A DNA stretch of 35,094 nt, from contig NZ_CAMCWY010000026.1 of assembly GCF_945882965.1 (NCBI RefSeq), positions 1 through 35,094 of the forward strand, read 5' to 3'. Positions 24,425 to 32,823 of the stretch are shown piece after piece. Positions within the stretch are counted from its first letter, which is position 1. Each line of letters begins with the position of its first letter. Below the pieces are notes generated by a model. It was not told where the DNA came from. It saw only the letters and a program-made list of their open reading frames with translations, and made no database searches. The position numbers were made by a program, and so were the translations under genes. The DNA is from Sphingorhabdus sp. EL138 (GTDB lineage: Bacteria; Pseudomonadota; Alphaproteobacteria; Sphingomonadales; Sphingomonadaceae).

Positions 24425-26406
24425 AACCCCTGACACACATTCTGCTGGTTGGTACCCAAGAAGGGCGCGAACGGGCAGCCTATGTAGCGCAGCCTTATTT
24501 TGGTTCCACCCGCAGTGACTTCGATCTGGTCTGTGCGTATCGCCGGAGGGGCATTCCCAATGCCGCCAATGCGCAAGCCCGTGGTATTTGCGCCTAGGAA
24601 GCCAGCCATATCGTCCTGATCTATACCATCTCCCGAAACGCCAATCGCGCCAACCAAGGTTGATCCGCGATAAACCGGCACGGATCCGGGGAAAATTTGG
24701 ATGCCGTTTTGTAATCGGTTTTGCCCGGTCGTAGCATCTGGCATTGTGGTGCAGCGGGCGGGAGTGTCTGGATTTCTGCCCAGCAAAAAACCAACATGGG
24801 TATTAACATTACCGACAATCAAGGCGGACTGAAGTCCGGTAGAAAAAGGATTGAAGCCGTTAATGTCGCGCGAAAATGGTCCGGGGGCTCGTCCAACTTC
24901 GCCATCGGGAAAATAGGGCCGTGAAATATTGCTAATCGCACGGGTGGTCCACGCATGCTGACCAGTGAAAATGTTGCTGCTGCCGAAAAATGTCCGCGCG
25001 TTGGCAAGAAACATGCCCACACTCGGACTATTGGTTGCAGCCAAATCGGATGCTGCGCGCGGGTTAGAAAAAAACGCGGCGGTTCTTGCTTTTTGCAATG
25101 AAACATCCGTACCAAAAACAGGTGCATCAGGGCCGCGCACAATGCCAAGGACCGCGCCATGCGTGTCGACCAGGCTGATCGTCATTTGTGCGAGACTGTC
25201 ATTAGGGCGGCGAATTTGCCCGCGAGAGCGGCTCATTACTGTGAAGGATTCTTCCAGCAACGATCGGGCCTCGGCGGCGCTGAGTGGTGTCGCAACCGAG
25301 GCAGCATCGGTTCCGGCGCGTATTGGGAAGCGATTGGTTCCTGATCCATCGGATAATATATAGGCATCGCGGTTGGTAAACTCCGCTGCGGTGGCTGCTC
25401 GGACGCCCGATGTCTCGCTGCCAAAAACCGTCCCAGCGACTATGCTGCCGACGGAATAACCCGGGACAGGCACCACATTGCCAACTCTACCGTTTAGCGC
25501 GGCAAAGCTTTGCACGGAGCCACCGCGCAATCCGGCGGTTGTCGCGTCCGAATAGCGTAACAATGTGCCGTCGACACTGATGCGCTCGGCCTTGATATCC
25601 TCGTTGGGCGCGAACCCTTGCGTGGCTGCGAACGCAATAAATTCCTCAACATCAATGTCGACGTCCAAAATGTTCGGGTCGAAACCATAAATGCCATCGC
25701 CCATTACGCCCACGCCGCCAACGACTGCTCCGTTTTTGTAAAGAGGAAATCCGCCCGCATCTGCCGATAATCCCAGCGGCGAACGCTTGGGGCCGATAAG
25801 TGCGGCCGTGCCAAAACTGCCAAAGCGTTGCATCAGGTCTGAACATGGGAGTTGGCTGAATTGCACGCCATATAATGGGCCGCTTTCAAGGCCAACGGTT
25901 GTCGGTGCCGGTGGAAAATGCTGCTGGATAATCTGGCTTGCCGTGCGGGTAGAAAAGGCGTTGGCGCTGCTCGACAGATAAGCGCCGGTAATCGCCTTTG
26001 CGATGGCCCCCGCAACTGCCGCCGGAGCGGGCAGATTAACACCTTGCAGATCGGTGTTGGATGAAGGCCCGCCTGGCGCATCAGGAACCTTCAGGCTCAA
26101 ATTCGCGCCGTTCATAACAAACACGCCGAGTACATTGCCAACGCGGTCTACCACCGCGATGGTGGAAGGCAAGTTTCGCGCCTGCGCCTCTGCCACTGCC
26201 AGCGATATCACGCGTTCGACATCTGTGACCGTGAGCGATTCCGGTGCGGGATCTGCATACTGTCTCGCCGTGCTGGATGCTGGCGTTGGCGAAGGCGCCA
26301 GCGCGTTGTTGCCGCCACCGCTTGCGCCGCTGCTGCTTTCACCGCCGCCACAGGACGACAATATAAGCGAACAGATTGTAATGAACGCCGTCAGTTGTTT
26401 ACGCAT
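24421..26406 (-). CDS. Lipoprotein with two GlcG/HbpS-like (DUF336) domains
   Basis: The 661-residue protein has a lipoprotein signal, LILSSC with the lipidated Cys at 19, then a Gly/Ser/Pro-rich tether. Two related domains follow. The first (about 58-260) opens with LTVTDVERVISLAVAEAQ and IAVVDRVGNVLGVFVM and closes with GGFPLYKNGAVVGGVGVMGDG. The second (about 370-640) opens with LSAAEARSLLEESF and ISLVDTHGAVLGIVR and closes with GSVPVYRGSTLVGAIGVSGDG. These are features of the GlcG/HbpS family, some members of which bind haem or act in redox sensing. Each copy contains large insertions, and the C-terminus holds four cysteines in the mature protein. The gene starts two bases after the stop of the pentaheme gene. 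A role in handling haem or docking the cytochromes at the outer membrane is inferred from context. Confidence 0.78.
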   Translation of the reverse strand: MRKQLTAFITICSLILSSCGGGESSSGASGGGNNALAPSPTPASSTARQYADPAPESLTVTDVERVISLAVAEAQARNLPSTIAVVDRVGNVLGVFVMNGANLSLKVPDAPGGPSSNTDLQGVNLPAPAAVAGAIAKAITGAYLSSSANAFSTRTASQIIQQHFPPAPTTVGLESGPLYGVQFSQLPCSDLMQRFGSFGTAALIGPKRSPLGLSADAGGFPLYKNGAVVGGVGVMGDGIYGFDPNILDVDIDVEEFIAFAATQGFAPNEDIKAERISVDGTLLRYSDATTAGLRGGSVQSFAALNGRVGNVVPVPGYSVGSIVAGTVFGSETSGVRAATAAEFTNRDAYILSDGSGTNRFPIRAGTDAASVATPLSAAEARSLLEESFTVMSRSRGQIRRPNDSLAQMTISLVDTHGAVLGIVRGPDAPVFGTDVSLQKARTAAFFSNPRAASDLAATNSPSVGMFLANARTFFGSSNIFTGQHAWTTRAISNISRPYFPDGEVGRAPGPFSRDINGFNPFSTGLQSALIVGNVNTHVGFLLGRNPDTPARCTTMPDATTGQNRLQNGIQIFPGSVPVYRGSTLVGAIGVSGDGIDQDDMAGFLGANTTGLRIGGIGNAPPAIRTDQIEVTAGGTKIRLRYIGCPFAPFLGTNQQNVCQGL

Positions 26407-26408
26407 GA

Positions 26409-27803
26409 CTATCGTAATGCCCGGACTGCGCTGGCAGCGGCGCCAATTGAACTGCGGAAATCGGACGGGCGATAGGCGTTGGGATCACGCACCGCGTCAT
26501 AGGCGCGGTTTACATTGGCACGGATGCCCGCTGCCGCACCTTGCGTGAGGTTGCCCGAGCGGACGAGTGCGCTCAACAACGTATCGACCGCCATAACGGC
26601 TTGCACCGATCCCTCATAATCTGTGAGACGCGCGGCAATGGCATCGCTTGCAATGGTGTCGATGATTGCAAAGGCTTGGCTGCTGCCAAAACTGCCCGAC
26701 GCAAAGTTATTAGCCAAATTATCAGCAGCGATTGACAAGCGCCGCGCCGCTGCGACGGCCATGGTACGGTCCAGCGCCAAAGCAGCGTGGAACTCCCTGC
26801 TGGCCTTATCGAATTGCCCTGCAGAGGCTGGAGCCGTTACCTGCGCAGCCGCCGACAGCATGATCATGTTCTCATCATTATAGGGCGGCATGCCCTCTGG
26901 AATTGGCCGCCCGGGATTGTTTACTCCAGTCCTGAGAGCGTCCTTCTGATCATAAATCCGACGGTGGCAGCTATGGCAATCAAAGAAATAGAATTCTGGA
27001 AACACACCCTCGGTGCCACGACTTGCGCTCGCATAAAGATCTAGCGAGCGTTTGAGTGCAAGCGCCTGCCCGACAGCCCATAGCTGAACATTGTCGGTAC
27101 GCCGCTTGCGCGCCACATAATCGGCATCCTCGTCATGATGTTGCTGCAGAGATGAGAATAGGTCGAGTTCAAACGAGATACGCGGGTGCCCTGCCGCCAT
27201 GATCCGGTGATTTACAAACTGCCCTTGGGCGGCGCTGCCAAAATGGCAGTCAAGACATACGCCTGCGCGTACCTTTGGATTTTCCAGCGGCGTCATGCCG
27301 CGTGCCACATTTTTAGCATGACTGGCACCAACAGCGTAGTGGCTGGCGATCCAATTTGAAGCACCACCATGACATGACTCACATCCCACACCGTCGGCCA
27401 ACTGAAAGTTGTTGCCGCGCGATGCGGCTGGGTCAGCGTGACAACCAAGGCACATTGGCGCAGACGATGCTTTGCCGATACCCAAATTGCGTGCTATTTG
27501 CGCACTGCGTTGACCCAATAAGGCGGAATAGGCTTGGCTATGTTTTCCGGCAGGCGATGAGGGTTCCTGCCAACGCAAAACCTCATCCTGACGTACAGCG
27601 GCGCCATCGGCTTCCAACCGGCCATGGCACGTTGAACCAGCGCATGAAGCAACACCCAAATGTGTATTATCCGCAGTTCCTGAGGCCCGCACAGGGGACA
27701 AAATTGGAAATAAAACTGCCATAACCAACAGGAGGATGCACAACAAAAGAATTACACCCGGCAGAGCTTTTAAGAAAATAGGGCTGTTTCCAGACTCGGC
27801 CAT
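26409..27803 (-). CDS. Membrane-anchored pentaheme cytochrome, c554-like
   Basis: The 464-residue protein has an N-terminal membrane segment (about 10-35, VILLLCILLLVMAVLF) that could be an anchor or an uncleaved signal. It has five haem-binding motifs: CAGSTCH (a CX4CH form), CLGCH, CESCH, CLDCH and CHSCH. Spaced histidines (RIMAAGHPRISFEL, QQHHDED) resemble the cytochrome c554 family of multihaem electron carriers. The C-terminal third is an alpha-helical region without haem motifs. I chose ATG 27803, preceded by GCAGGATTA, over the TTG at 27824; both are in frame. It is the first gene of the minus operon and would be the entry point at the inner membrane for the outer-membrane partners encoded after it. 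The haem-binding role is certain from the motifs. The electron partner is inferred. Confidence 0.88.
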   Translation of the reverse strand: MAESGNSPIFLKALPGVILLLCILLLVMAVLFPILSPVRASGTADNTHLGVASCAGSTCHGRLEADGAAVRQDEVLRWQEPSSPAGKHSQAYSALLGQRSAQIARNLGIGKASSAPMCLGCHADPAASRGNNFQLADGVGCESCHGGASNWIASHYAVGASHAKNVARGMTPLENPKVRAGVCLDCHFGSAAQGQFVNHRIMAAGHPRISFELDLFSSLQQHHDEDADYVARKRRTDNVQLWAVGQALALKRSLDLYASASRGTEGVFPEFYFFDCHSCHRRIYDQKDALRTGVNNPGRPIPEGMPPYNDENMIMLSAAAQVTAPASAGQFDKASREFHAALALDRTMAVAAARRLSIAADNLANNFASGSFGSSQAFAIIDTIASDAIAARLTDYEGSVQAVMAVDTLLSALVRSGNLTQGAAAGIRANVNRAYDAVRDPNAYRPSDFRSSIGAAASAVRALR

Positions 27804-27828
27804 TAATCCTGCATCCCACTGCAACCGG

Positions 27829-27844
27829 TAGGGCCGAAGCCCTA
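27829..27844 (-). promoter_or_regulatory. C(UUCG)G-tetraloop hairpin in the leader of the pentaheme operon
   Basis: On the minus strand the leader reads TAGGGC-TTCG-GCCCTA, a perfect 6-base stem closed by an extra-stable UUCG tetraloop, about 25 bases before the chosen ATG at 27803. No T tract follows, so it is unlikely to be an ordinary terminator. It could protect the transcript's 5' end or affect ribosome access. The choice between TTG 27824 and ATG 27803 matters here, because the hairpin lies close to the TTG and farther from the ATG. Confidence 0.4.
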
Positions 27845-27890
27845 ATTCAGTCGATACGACTATCCGGTCCTTTGATCAAATATTCAAGCA

Positions 27891-27921
27891 GATTGGTAGC
27901 AAACTATGTTTACTGCCAATC
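27891..27921 (-). terminator. Long imperfect inverted repeat after gdhA
   Basis: Two 14-base arms (GATTGGTAGCAAAC at 27891-27904 and GTTTACTGCCAATC at 27908-27921) flank TAT, with two differences between arms. On the minus-strand transcript one difference becomes a G-U pair and the other a single mismatch. The hairpin begins 9 bases after the gdhA stop and is followed by a mixed AT-rich tract (TGCTTGAATATTTG) without a clean T run. It may end the gdhA transcript. Since it also lies about 90-120 bases before the cytochrome operon start, it could instead be an operator for that operon. Confidence 0.4.
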
Positions 27922-27929
27922 TACTGCAA

Positions 27930-29285
27930 TCACACTACACCAAATGCCAGCATGGCGTCGGCCACCTTTTTGAAGCCCGCGATATTTGCGCCCCGCACAT
28001 AGTCGCAATAGCCACCCTTGGTCTGACCATATTCGACGCAGCTGCCATGAATACCGTCCATGATATCGACCAGCAATTGCTGGAGCTGGTCGGCCTTCCA
28101 CGAGATGCGGCCTGAATTCTGGCTCATTTCCAGACCAGAAACCGCAACACCACCCGCATTGGCCGCCTTGCCCGGGGCAAACAGGATTTTTGCGTCCTTG
28201 AAGACGTGGACGCCTTCGAGGTTGGTTGGCATGTTAGCGCCTTCGCTAACCGCAATACAGCCGTTTTTGATCAATTCTCTGGCGTCATCGCCGAGCAATT
28301 CATTCTGTGTGGCGCAAGGTAGTGCAACGTCACAAGGGACGCCCCAAGGACGCATACCTTCATGATATGTTGCCCCTTTGAACTCATTTACATATTCGCT
28401 AATTCGACCGCGCCGCACATTTTTAAGTTGTTTGATCCAGTCGATTTTTTCCTGCGTCATACCATCCGGATCATGGATAAAACCGGCACTGTCGGACATG
28501 GTGACCACCTTGCCGCCCAGCATCGCCACCTTCTCGGCTGCATGGGTTGCAACATTGCCTGACCCTGAAATCACCGCAACTTTGCCTACAAGATCGTCAT
28601 TCTTGGTCTTCAGCATATTGGCGAGGAAATATACCGCGCCATAACCGGTTGCCTCGGTACGGATCAGCGAGCCGCCATATTCCAAACCCTTACCGGTTAA
28701 CACGCCGGTAAACTGGTTGGTGATCCGCTTATACTGGCCAAACATGTAGCCAATCTCGCGCGCACCAACGCCGATATCGCCGGCGGGCACATCCACATCG
28801 GCCCCCACATGGCGGTAGAGTTCGGTCATGAAGGACTGGCAAAAGCGCATCACTTCATGATCGCTTTTCCCCTTGGGGTTGAAGTTCGACCCACCCTTGG
28901 CTCCGCCCATCGGCAGGCCAGTCAGCGCGTTTTTAAAGGTCTGTTCAAACGCCAGAAATTTGAGAACGCTTTCCGTAACCGAAGGGTGAAAGCGGATGCC
29001 GCCTTTATAGGGGCCAATTGCATTGTTGTTCTGCACACGCCAACCGCGTTGCACACGAACGTTACCGTTATCATCCTCCCAGCAAACGCGGAATGAAATG
29101 ACCCGGTCGGGTTCGGCGATGCGCCGCAATATCTGTTCCTTGTGATAGCGTTCCTTGTCTTCCATGAAGTCAAAAATGTCTACTGCAACTTCCTGCACTG
29201 CCTGAATGAATTCAGTCTGTCCTGGGTTGCGCTTGCTAACGCCCTGCATGAATGTGGGCAGGTCGACGTGATCATTCAGTACCAT
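27930..29285 (-). CDS. gdhA: NADP-type glutamate dehydrogenase
   Basis: The 451-residue hexameric-type enzyme interconverts 2-oxoglutarate plus ammonia and glutamate with NADP(H). It shows the family core in order: GWRVQNNNAIGPYKGGIRFH, MGGAKGGSNF with the catalytic lysine, DVDVPAGDIGVGAREIGYM, the dinucleotide fold VISGSGNVATHAAEK, and the C-terminal ALPCATQNEL and SEGANMPTN. Length and motifs match bacterial GdhA closely. The ATG at 29285 has AGAGGA about 9 bases upstream. It lies 82 bases after the aldehyde dehydrogenase stop in the same direction, so it may share that transcript or have its own promoter in the AT-rich gap. Nothing unusual is visible. Confidence 0.97.
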   Translation of the reverse strand: MVLNDHVDLPTFMQGVSKRNPGQTEFIQAVQEVAVDIFDFMEDKERYHKEQILRRIAEPDRVISFRVCWEDDNGNVRVQRGWRVQNNNAIGPYKGGIRFHPSVTESVLKFLAFEQTFKNALTGLPMGGAKGGSNFNPKGKSDHEVMRFCQSFMTELYRHVGADVDVPAGDIGVGAREIGYMFGQYKRITNQFTGVLTGKGLEYGGSLIRTEATGYGAVYFLANMLKTKNDDLVGKVAVISGSGNVATHAAEKVAMLGGKVVTMSDSAGFIHDPDGMTQEKIDWIKQLKNVRRGRISEYVNEFKGATYHEGMRPWGVPCDVALPCATQNELLGDDARELIKNGCIAVSEGANMPTNLEGVHVFKDAKILFAPGKAANAGGVAVSGLEMSQNSGRISWKADQLQQLLVDIMDGIHGSCVEYGQTKGGYCDYVRGANIAGFKKVADAMLAFGVV

Positions 29286-29367
29286 AATATTGGTCCTCTT
29301 CCCTTAGAATTTGAGCGGCAAATTTCTACCAAGCACCACCCAGACAGATTAAATTCAAATGTTTTCC

Positions 29368-30804
29368 TTAGGTGCGCCGACGGATCACCAAGTTGCGGAT
29401 TTCCGTCATATCTTCCATTGCGAAACGAATTCCTTCGCGGCCCAAACCTGAATCTTTGACGCCGCCATACGGCATATTGTCGACGCGGTAGCTAGGCACA
29501 TCGTTGATCACAACGCCCCCAACATCCAGCCGGTCCCAAGCGTCCAGCGACTTGAAGATGTCGCGGGTAAAGATGCCCGCCTGCAAACCGAACTTGCTGT
29601 CGTTTACTTCGTCGAGCGCAGCATCGAAGTCGGTAAAGCGCGACAAGATGGCGAGTGGCCCGAAGGCTTCTTCGCGGTTAGCTTTGGCCGTGCGTGGGAC
29701 GTCTTCGAGCAGAGTGGCCTCTAGCATTGCCCCAACCCGTTTGCCGCCACACAGAAGCTTCGCACCGTCTGCTAACGCTTCCTGAATCCAACCATCAAGG
29801 CGTGCCGCTTCTTTAACATCGATCATTGGACCAATAAAAGTCTGCCGATCTTGCGGATTGCCAGACACCAGGGTGCCGACACGCGCGATCAGCATATCAC
29901 GGAATTTGTTGTAGATGCTGTCGTGGATGATGATCCGCTGCACCCCGATACAACTTTGCCCAGATTGATAAAATGCGCCAAAAATGACGCGCTCCAGCGC
30001 ATCGTCCAGATCGGCATCTTCATCGATGATAACCGCAGCGTTGCCACCCAGTTCGAGAACAACCTTCTTCTTGCCCGCCTTAGCTTTCAACGCCCAACCC
30101 ACATCGGGAGAGCCAGTGAACGACAGCAGTTTTAGACGGTCATCTTCGGTGAACAAATCTGCGCCGTCACGGCTGGCCGGGAGAATCGAAAACGCCCCTT
30201 CGGGTAAATCGGTCTCTGCAAGTATTTCGCCCATGATGATCGCACCCAATGGCGTTCGGCTGGCTGGCTTCATCACAAACGGACAACCAACGGCGATGGC
30301 GGGTGCAATCTTGTGCGCTGCGAGGTTTAGTGGAAAGTTAAAAGGTGAAATGAAGCTGCAAGGGCCGATTGGTACCCGCTTCCACATCCCCTGATATCCC
30401 TTGGCGCGCGGGGATATGTCGAGCGGCTGAACCTCGCCGGTCATCCGGACCGACTCTTCGGCAGCAATTCGGAAGGTGTCAATCAGCCGCGTGACTTCAC
30501 CCTCGCTGTCTTTGATCGGCTTGCCCGCTTCGACGCATAGCGCATAAGCCAGTTCGTCGAAGCGTTCCTTAAACCGGGAGACACAATGCATGAGGACATT
30601 TTGGCGCTCGTAACTGGCCATTTGCGCCATCGGCTCAGCCGCCTTGACGGCTCCGGCAATTGCTGCATCAATTGTCTTGCTGTCGGCCAAAGCAACGCGG
30701 AAAGCAACTTCGCCGGTATATTTCTCGGTTACCGCAAGGTCGGTGTTCGATTGCACCGCCTTATTGTTCAGATATAACGGGTAGACGTCCTTCAACATGC
30801 TCAT
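29368..30804 (-). CDS. NAD(P)-dependent aldehyde dehydrogenase
   Basis: The 478-residue enzyme oxidises an aldehyde to the acid. The catalytic set is complete: N156 (SPFNFPLN), E251 (VVLELGGN) and C285 (SGQSCIGVQR). The C-terminal GGVKDSGLGREGIRFAM places it near the GapN/lactaldehyde/phosphonoacetaldehyde group of the superfamily. Exact substrate cannot be read from the sequence. Its start overlaps the acetolactate-synthase-like gene by 4 bases (ATGA), so the two are co-translated and probably share a pathway, for example handling an aldehyde made from pyruvate-derived chemistry. Confidence 0.9.
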   Translation of the reverse strand: MSMLKDVYPLYLNNKAVQSNTDLAVTEKYTGEVAFRVALADSKTIDAAIAGAVKAAEPMAQMASYERQNVLMHCVSRFKERFDELAYALCVEAGKPIKDSEGEVTRLIDTFRIAAEESVRMTGEVQPLDISPRAKGYQGMWKRVPIGPCSFISPFNFPLNLAAHKIAPAIAVGCPFVMKPASRTPLGAIIMGEILAETDLPEGAFSILPASRDGADLFTEDDRLKLLSFTGSPDVGWALKAKAGKKKVVLELGGNAAVIIDEDADLDDALERVIFGAFYQSGQSCIGVQRIIIHDSIYNKFRDMLIARVGTLVSGNPQDRQTFIGPMIDVKEAARLDGWIQEALADGAKLLCGGKRVGAMLEATLLEDVPRTAKANREEAFGPLAILSRFTDFDAALDEVNDSKFGLQAGIFTRDIFKSLDAWDRLDVGGVVINDVPSYRVDNMPYGGVKDSGLGREGIRFAMEDMTEIRNLVIRRRT

Positions 30805-32450
30805 AATGCAGCGCTTAGCTCTTTTATTTGCACGTTGAGGATGCGATCATTCTCCGTATAATCGACTGGGCAGTCAATGAGATGCACGCCTGGTGTATCA
30901 CAGCAGTGTTTCAGCAATTCGGTCAGATGCGCCGCACTCTCGACACGATGTCCCTTGGCACCATAGCTTTCTGCATATTTGACGAAATCAGGGTTGCCGT
31001 AGGTCAGTCCCCAATCGGCAAAGCCCATATTCGCCTGCTTCCAACGGATCATACCATAGCTGTCATCGCGCAGGATTAGGACGGTGATGTTGAGGCCCAG
31101 CCGGACAGCAGTTTCCATCTCCTGACTATTCATCATGAAGCCGCCATCGCCGCAAATCGCCATAACCTTACGATCGGGATAGACCATCGCTGACATCATA
31201 GCCGACGGTAGGCCCGCGCCCATCGTGGCGAGCGCATTGTCAAGCAGCACGGTATTGGGTCGGTAAGCGGTATAGCCGCGTGCAAACCAGATTTTATAGA
31301 CGCCATTATCGAGGCAGATGATGCCATCGTCCGGCATAACATCGCGGACTTGCTGCACCAAATGTGGTGGAAAAATCGGAAAGCGAGGGTCGCCAGACAG
31401 GCTGGCGGTATGTTCAACCTCGGCCTTGCGATAATCTAGCATATGGTCGAAATTCCAGCTGCCGCTTGGAACTATGTCTTCTTTCATCTGCCAGATTGCA
31501 TTGGCAATATCGCCAATAACTTCGATGCCTGGGAAATAGACAGGGTCAACCTCGGCGGTTTTACTCGAGATATGTATGACTTGAGCGCCGCCTGGTTTCA
31601 TGAAAAAAGGCGGCTTTTCGATGACGTCATGGCCGACATTGACGATGCAATCCGACGCTTCAACCGCGCGGTGGACAAAATCACCCGCAGACAAGGCGGC
31701 GCAACCCAGAAATTTGGGATGACGCTCATCAATTACCCCCTTGCCCAATTGGGTGGTGAGAAACGGGATGCCGGTCTTCTCGATAAATTGCAGCAGCATC
31801 CTGCCGGTCATCGTCCGGTTGGCGCCAGCACCAATAACAAGCACAGGCGATTTGGCATTTTCTAAGGCCGTGACCGAGGCGCGCACCGCTTTAGGGTCGG
31901 CGCTGGGGCGACGCGATACGCTGCGTTTAATGGGCAGAGCATCGGTATGTTCGTCGGCAATATCTTCGGGCAGCTCGATATGGACCGCGCCGGGCTTTTC
32001 TTCCTCAGCTAAACGGAAAGCCTCACGCACGCGGCTCGGGATATTGTCAGAGGCGGCCACTTGATGGGTATATTTGGTAATCGGCCCCATCATGGCAACG
32101 ACGTCCAAAATCTGAAAACGCCCTTGCTTTGATTTTTTGATAGGCTTTTGACCGGTAATCATCATCATTGGCATTCCGCCCAGCGTAGCATAAGCCCCGG
32201 CTGTTACGAGATTGGTTGCCCCCGGGCCAAGCGTTGCCAGACATACGCCGGTTTTGCCGGTATGTCGTCCGTAAGTCGCGGCCATAAAGCCAGCGCCTTG
32301 CTCGTGCCGCGTCAGGATAAGCTTAATTTTCTTGGAGCGAGATAGACTATCCAGAAAATCGAGATTCTCTTCTCCAGGAACACCAAAAACATATTCGACG
32401 CCTTCTTCTTCGAGGCAGGAGATGAACAAGTCAGAGGCTTTTTGGGTCAT
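30801..32450 (-). CDS. Thiamine-diphosphate enzyme, acetolactate synthase (AlsS-like)
   Basis: The 549-residue enzyme probably joins two pyruvates to give 2-acetolactate. It has the N-terminal VEYVFGVPGEENLDFLDSL, the cofactor-activating glutamate in LTRHEQGAGFMA, and the thiamine-diphosphate motif ICGDGGFMMNSQEMETA. After the motif, LRDDSYGMIRWKQ and DFVKYAESYGAKGHRV resemble catabolic AlsS more than anabolic IlvB. No small regulatory subunit gene follows, which also fits AlsS. The ATG at 32450 has AGGCC upstream. It leads a minus-strand run with the aldehyde dehydrogenase (4-base overlap) and gdhA. Other members of the superfamily with aldehyde or oxalyl-CoA chemistry remain possible. Confidence 0.82.
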   Translation of the reverse strand: MTQKASDLFISCLEEEGVEYVFGVPGEENLDFLDSLSRSKKIKLILTRHEQGAGFMAATYGRHTGKTGVCLATLGPGATNLVTAGAYATLGGMPMMMITGQKPIKKSKQGRFQILDVVAMMGPITKYTHQVAASDNIPSRVREAFRLAEEEKPGAVHIELPEDIADEHTDALPIKRSVSRRPSADPKAVRASVTALENAKSPVLVIGAGANRTMTGRMLLQFIEKTGIPFLTTQLGKGVIDERHPKFLGCAALSAGDFVHRAVEASDCIVNVGHDVIEKPPFFMKPGGAQVIHISSKTAEVDPVYFPGIEVIGDIANAIWQMKEDIVPSGSWNFDHMLDYRKAEVEHTASLSGDPRFPIFPPHLVQQVRDVMPDDGIICLDNGVYKIWFARGYTAYRPNTVLLDNALATMGAGLPSAMMSAMVYPDRKVMAICGDGGFMMNSQEMETAVRLGLNITVLILRDDSYGMIRWKQANMGFADWGLTYGNPDFVKYAESYGAKGHRVESAAHLTELLKHCCDTPGVHLIDCPVDYTENDRILNVQIKELSAAL

Positions 32451-32798
32451 AAAGGCCTATTCTATTGATGGGCTAAAATGGACGAGGCTGTTATCGGATA
32501 CCAACTCCAGATCTTCGATGTTACGATAAGATAAATTTATATTAACATCATATAAACAGCTGGCTGAATAGCAAATAAAAACAGCTGGCTGAATAGCAAT
32601 AAAACGTCAACAAAGGTGAAGTCGCGTTACCCCGGTTTTATCAAGCCGGTTAAGCAACATCTCAAGTGAGATTGTTCCCCGCCTGCATCGTTAGGATTCG
32701 ATAGCCAGCCTTTCAGGCAGCTATTCCGTCCGGCATGCTATGCCGCTTCATGTTCGGTGATTGCGCCGTACCCCAAGCTATGATGGAGCTCCGATGGC
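32451..32798. other. Intergenic region between the AlsS-like gene and the TonB receptor gene
   Basis: No intact gene is visible. From left to right it holds an AT-rich stretch that may carry the promoter of the AlsS-like gene (32520-32555), the tandem 25-base repeat at 32556-32604, a short inverted repeat ATCTCA-AG-TGAGAT at 32659-32672, and the decayed transposase tail from 32738. The mixture suggests past insertion and deletion. Confidence 0.6.
32556..32604. repeat. Tandem direct repeat, two copies of about 25 bases
   Basis: The unit ACAGCTGGCTGAATAGCAA plus an A/T tail occurs at 32556-32580 (25 bases) and again directly adjacent at 32581-32604 (24 bases), differing only by one A in the tail. 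It lies about 105-155 bases upstream of the AlsS-like gene. A recent slippage duplication is the simplest explanation. A duplicated operator is possible. Confidence 0.85.
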
Positions 32799-32823
32799 CT
32801 ACCGTGTTGTAAATTTCAGACCA
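32738..32823 (-). pseudogene. Remnant of an IS3-type transposase C-terminus
   Basis: On the minus strand one frame reads HHSLGYGAITEHEAA followed by TAG (32785-32738). A second frame just before it reads DWSEIYNTV (32823-32797). Joined by a frameshift they recreate the familiar end of IS3-family transposases, with YNTVRPHHSLGY-like spacing. The remainder of the transposase is absent. The remnant touches the 3' end of the TonB receptor gene, whose last codons share bases with it. Identification rests on short motifs read by eye. Confidence 0.5.

Noticed and set aside
27871-27880. Palindrome TTTGATCAAA upstream of the pentaheme operon, considered as an FNR-type anaerobic control site
   Set aside because: FNR sites need TTGAT and ATCAA separated by four bases. 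Here the half-sites are fused with no gap, so the match is not valid.
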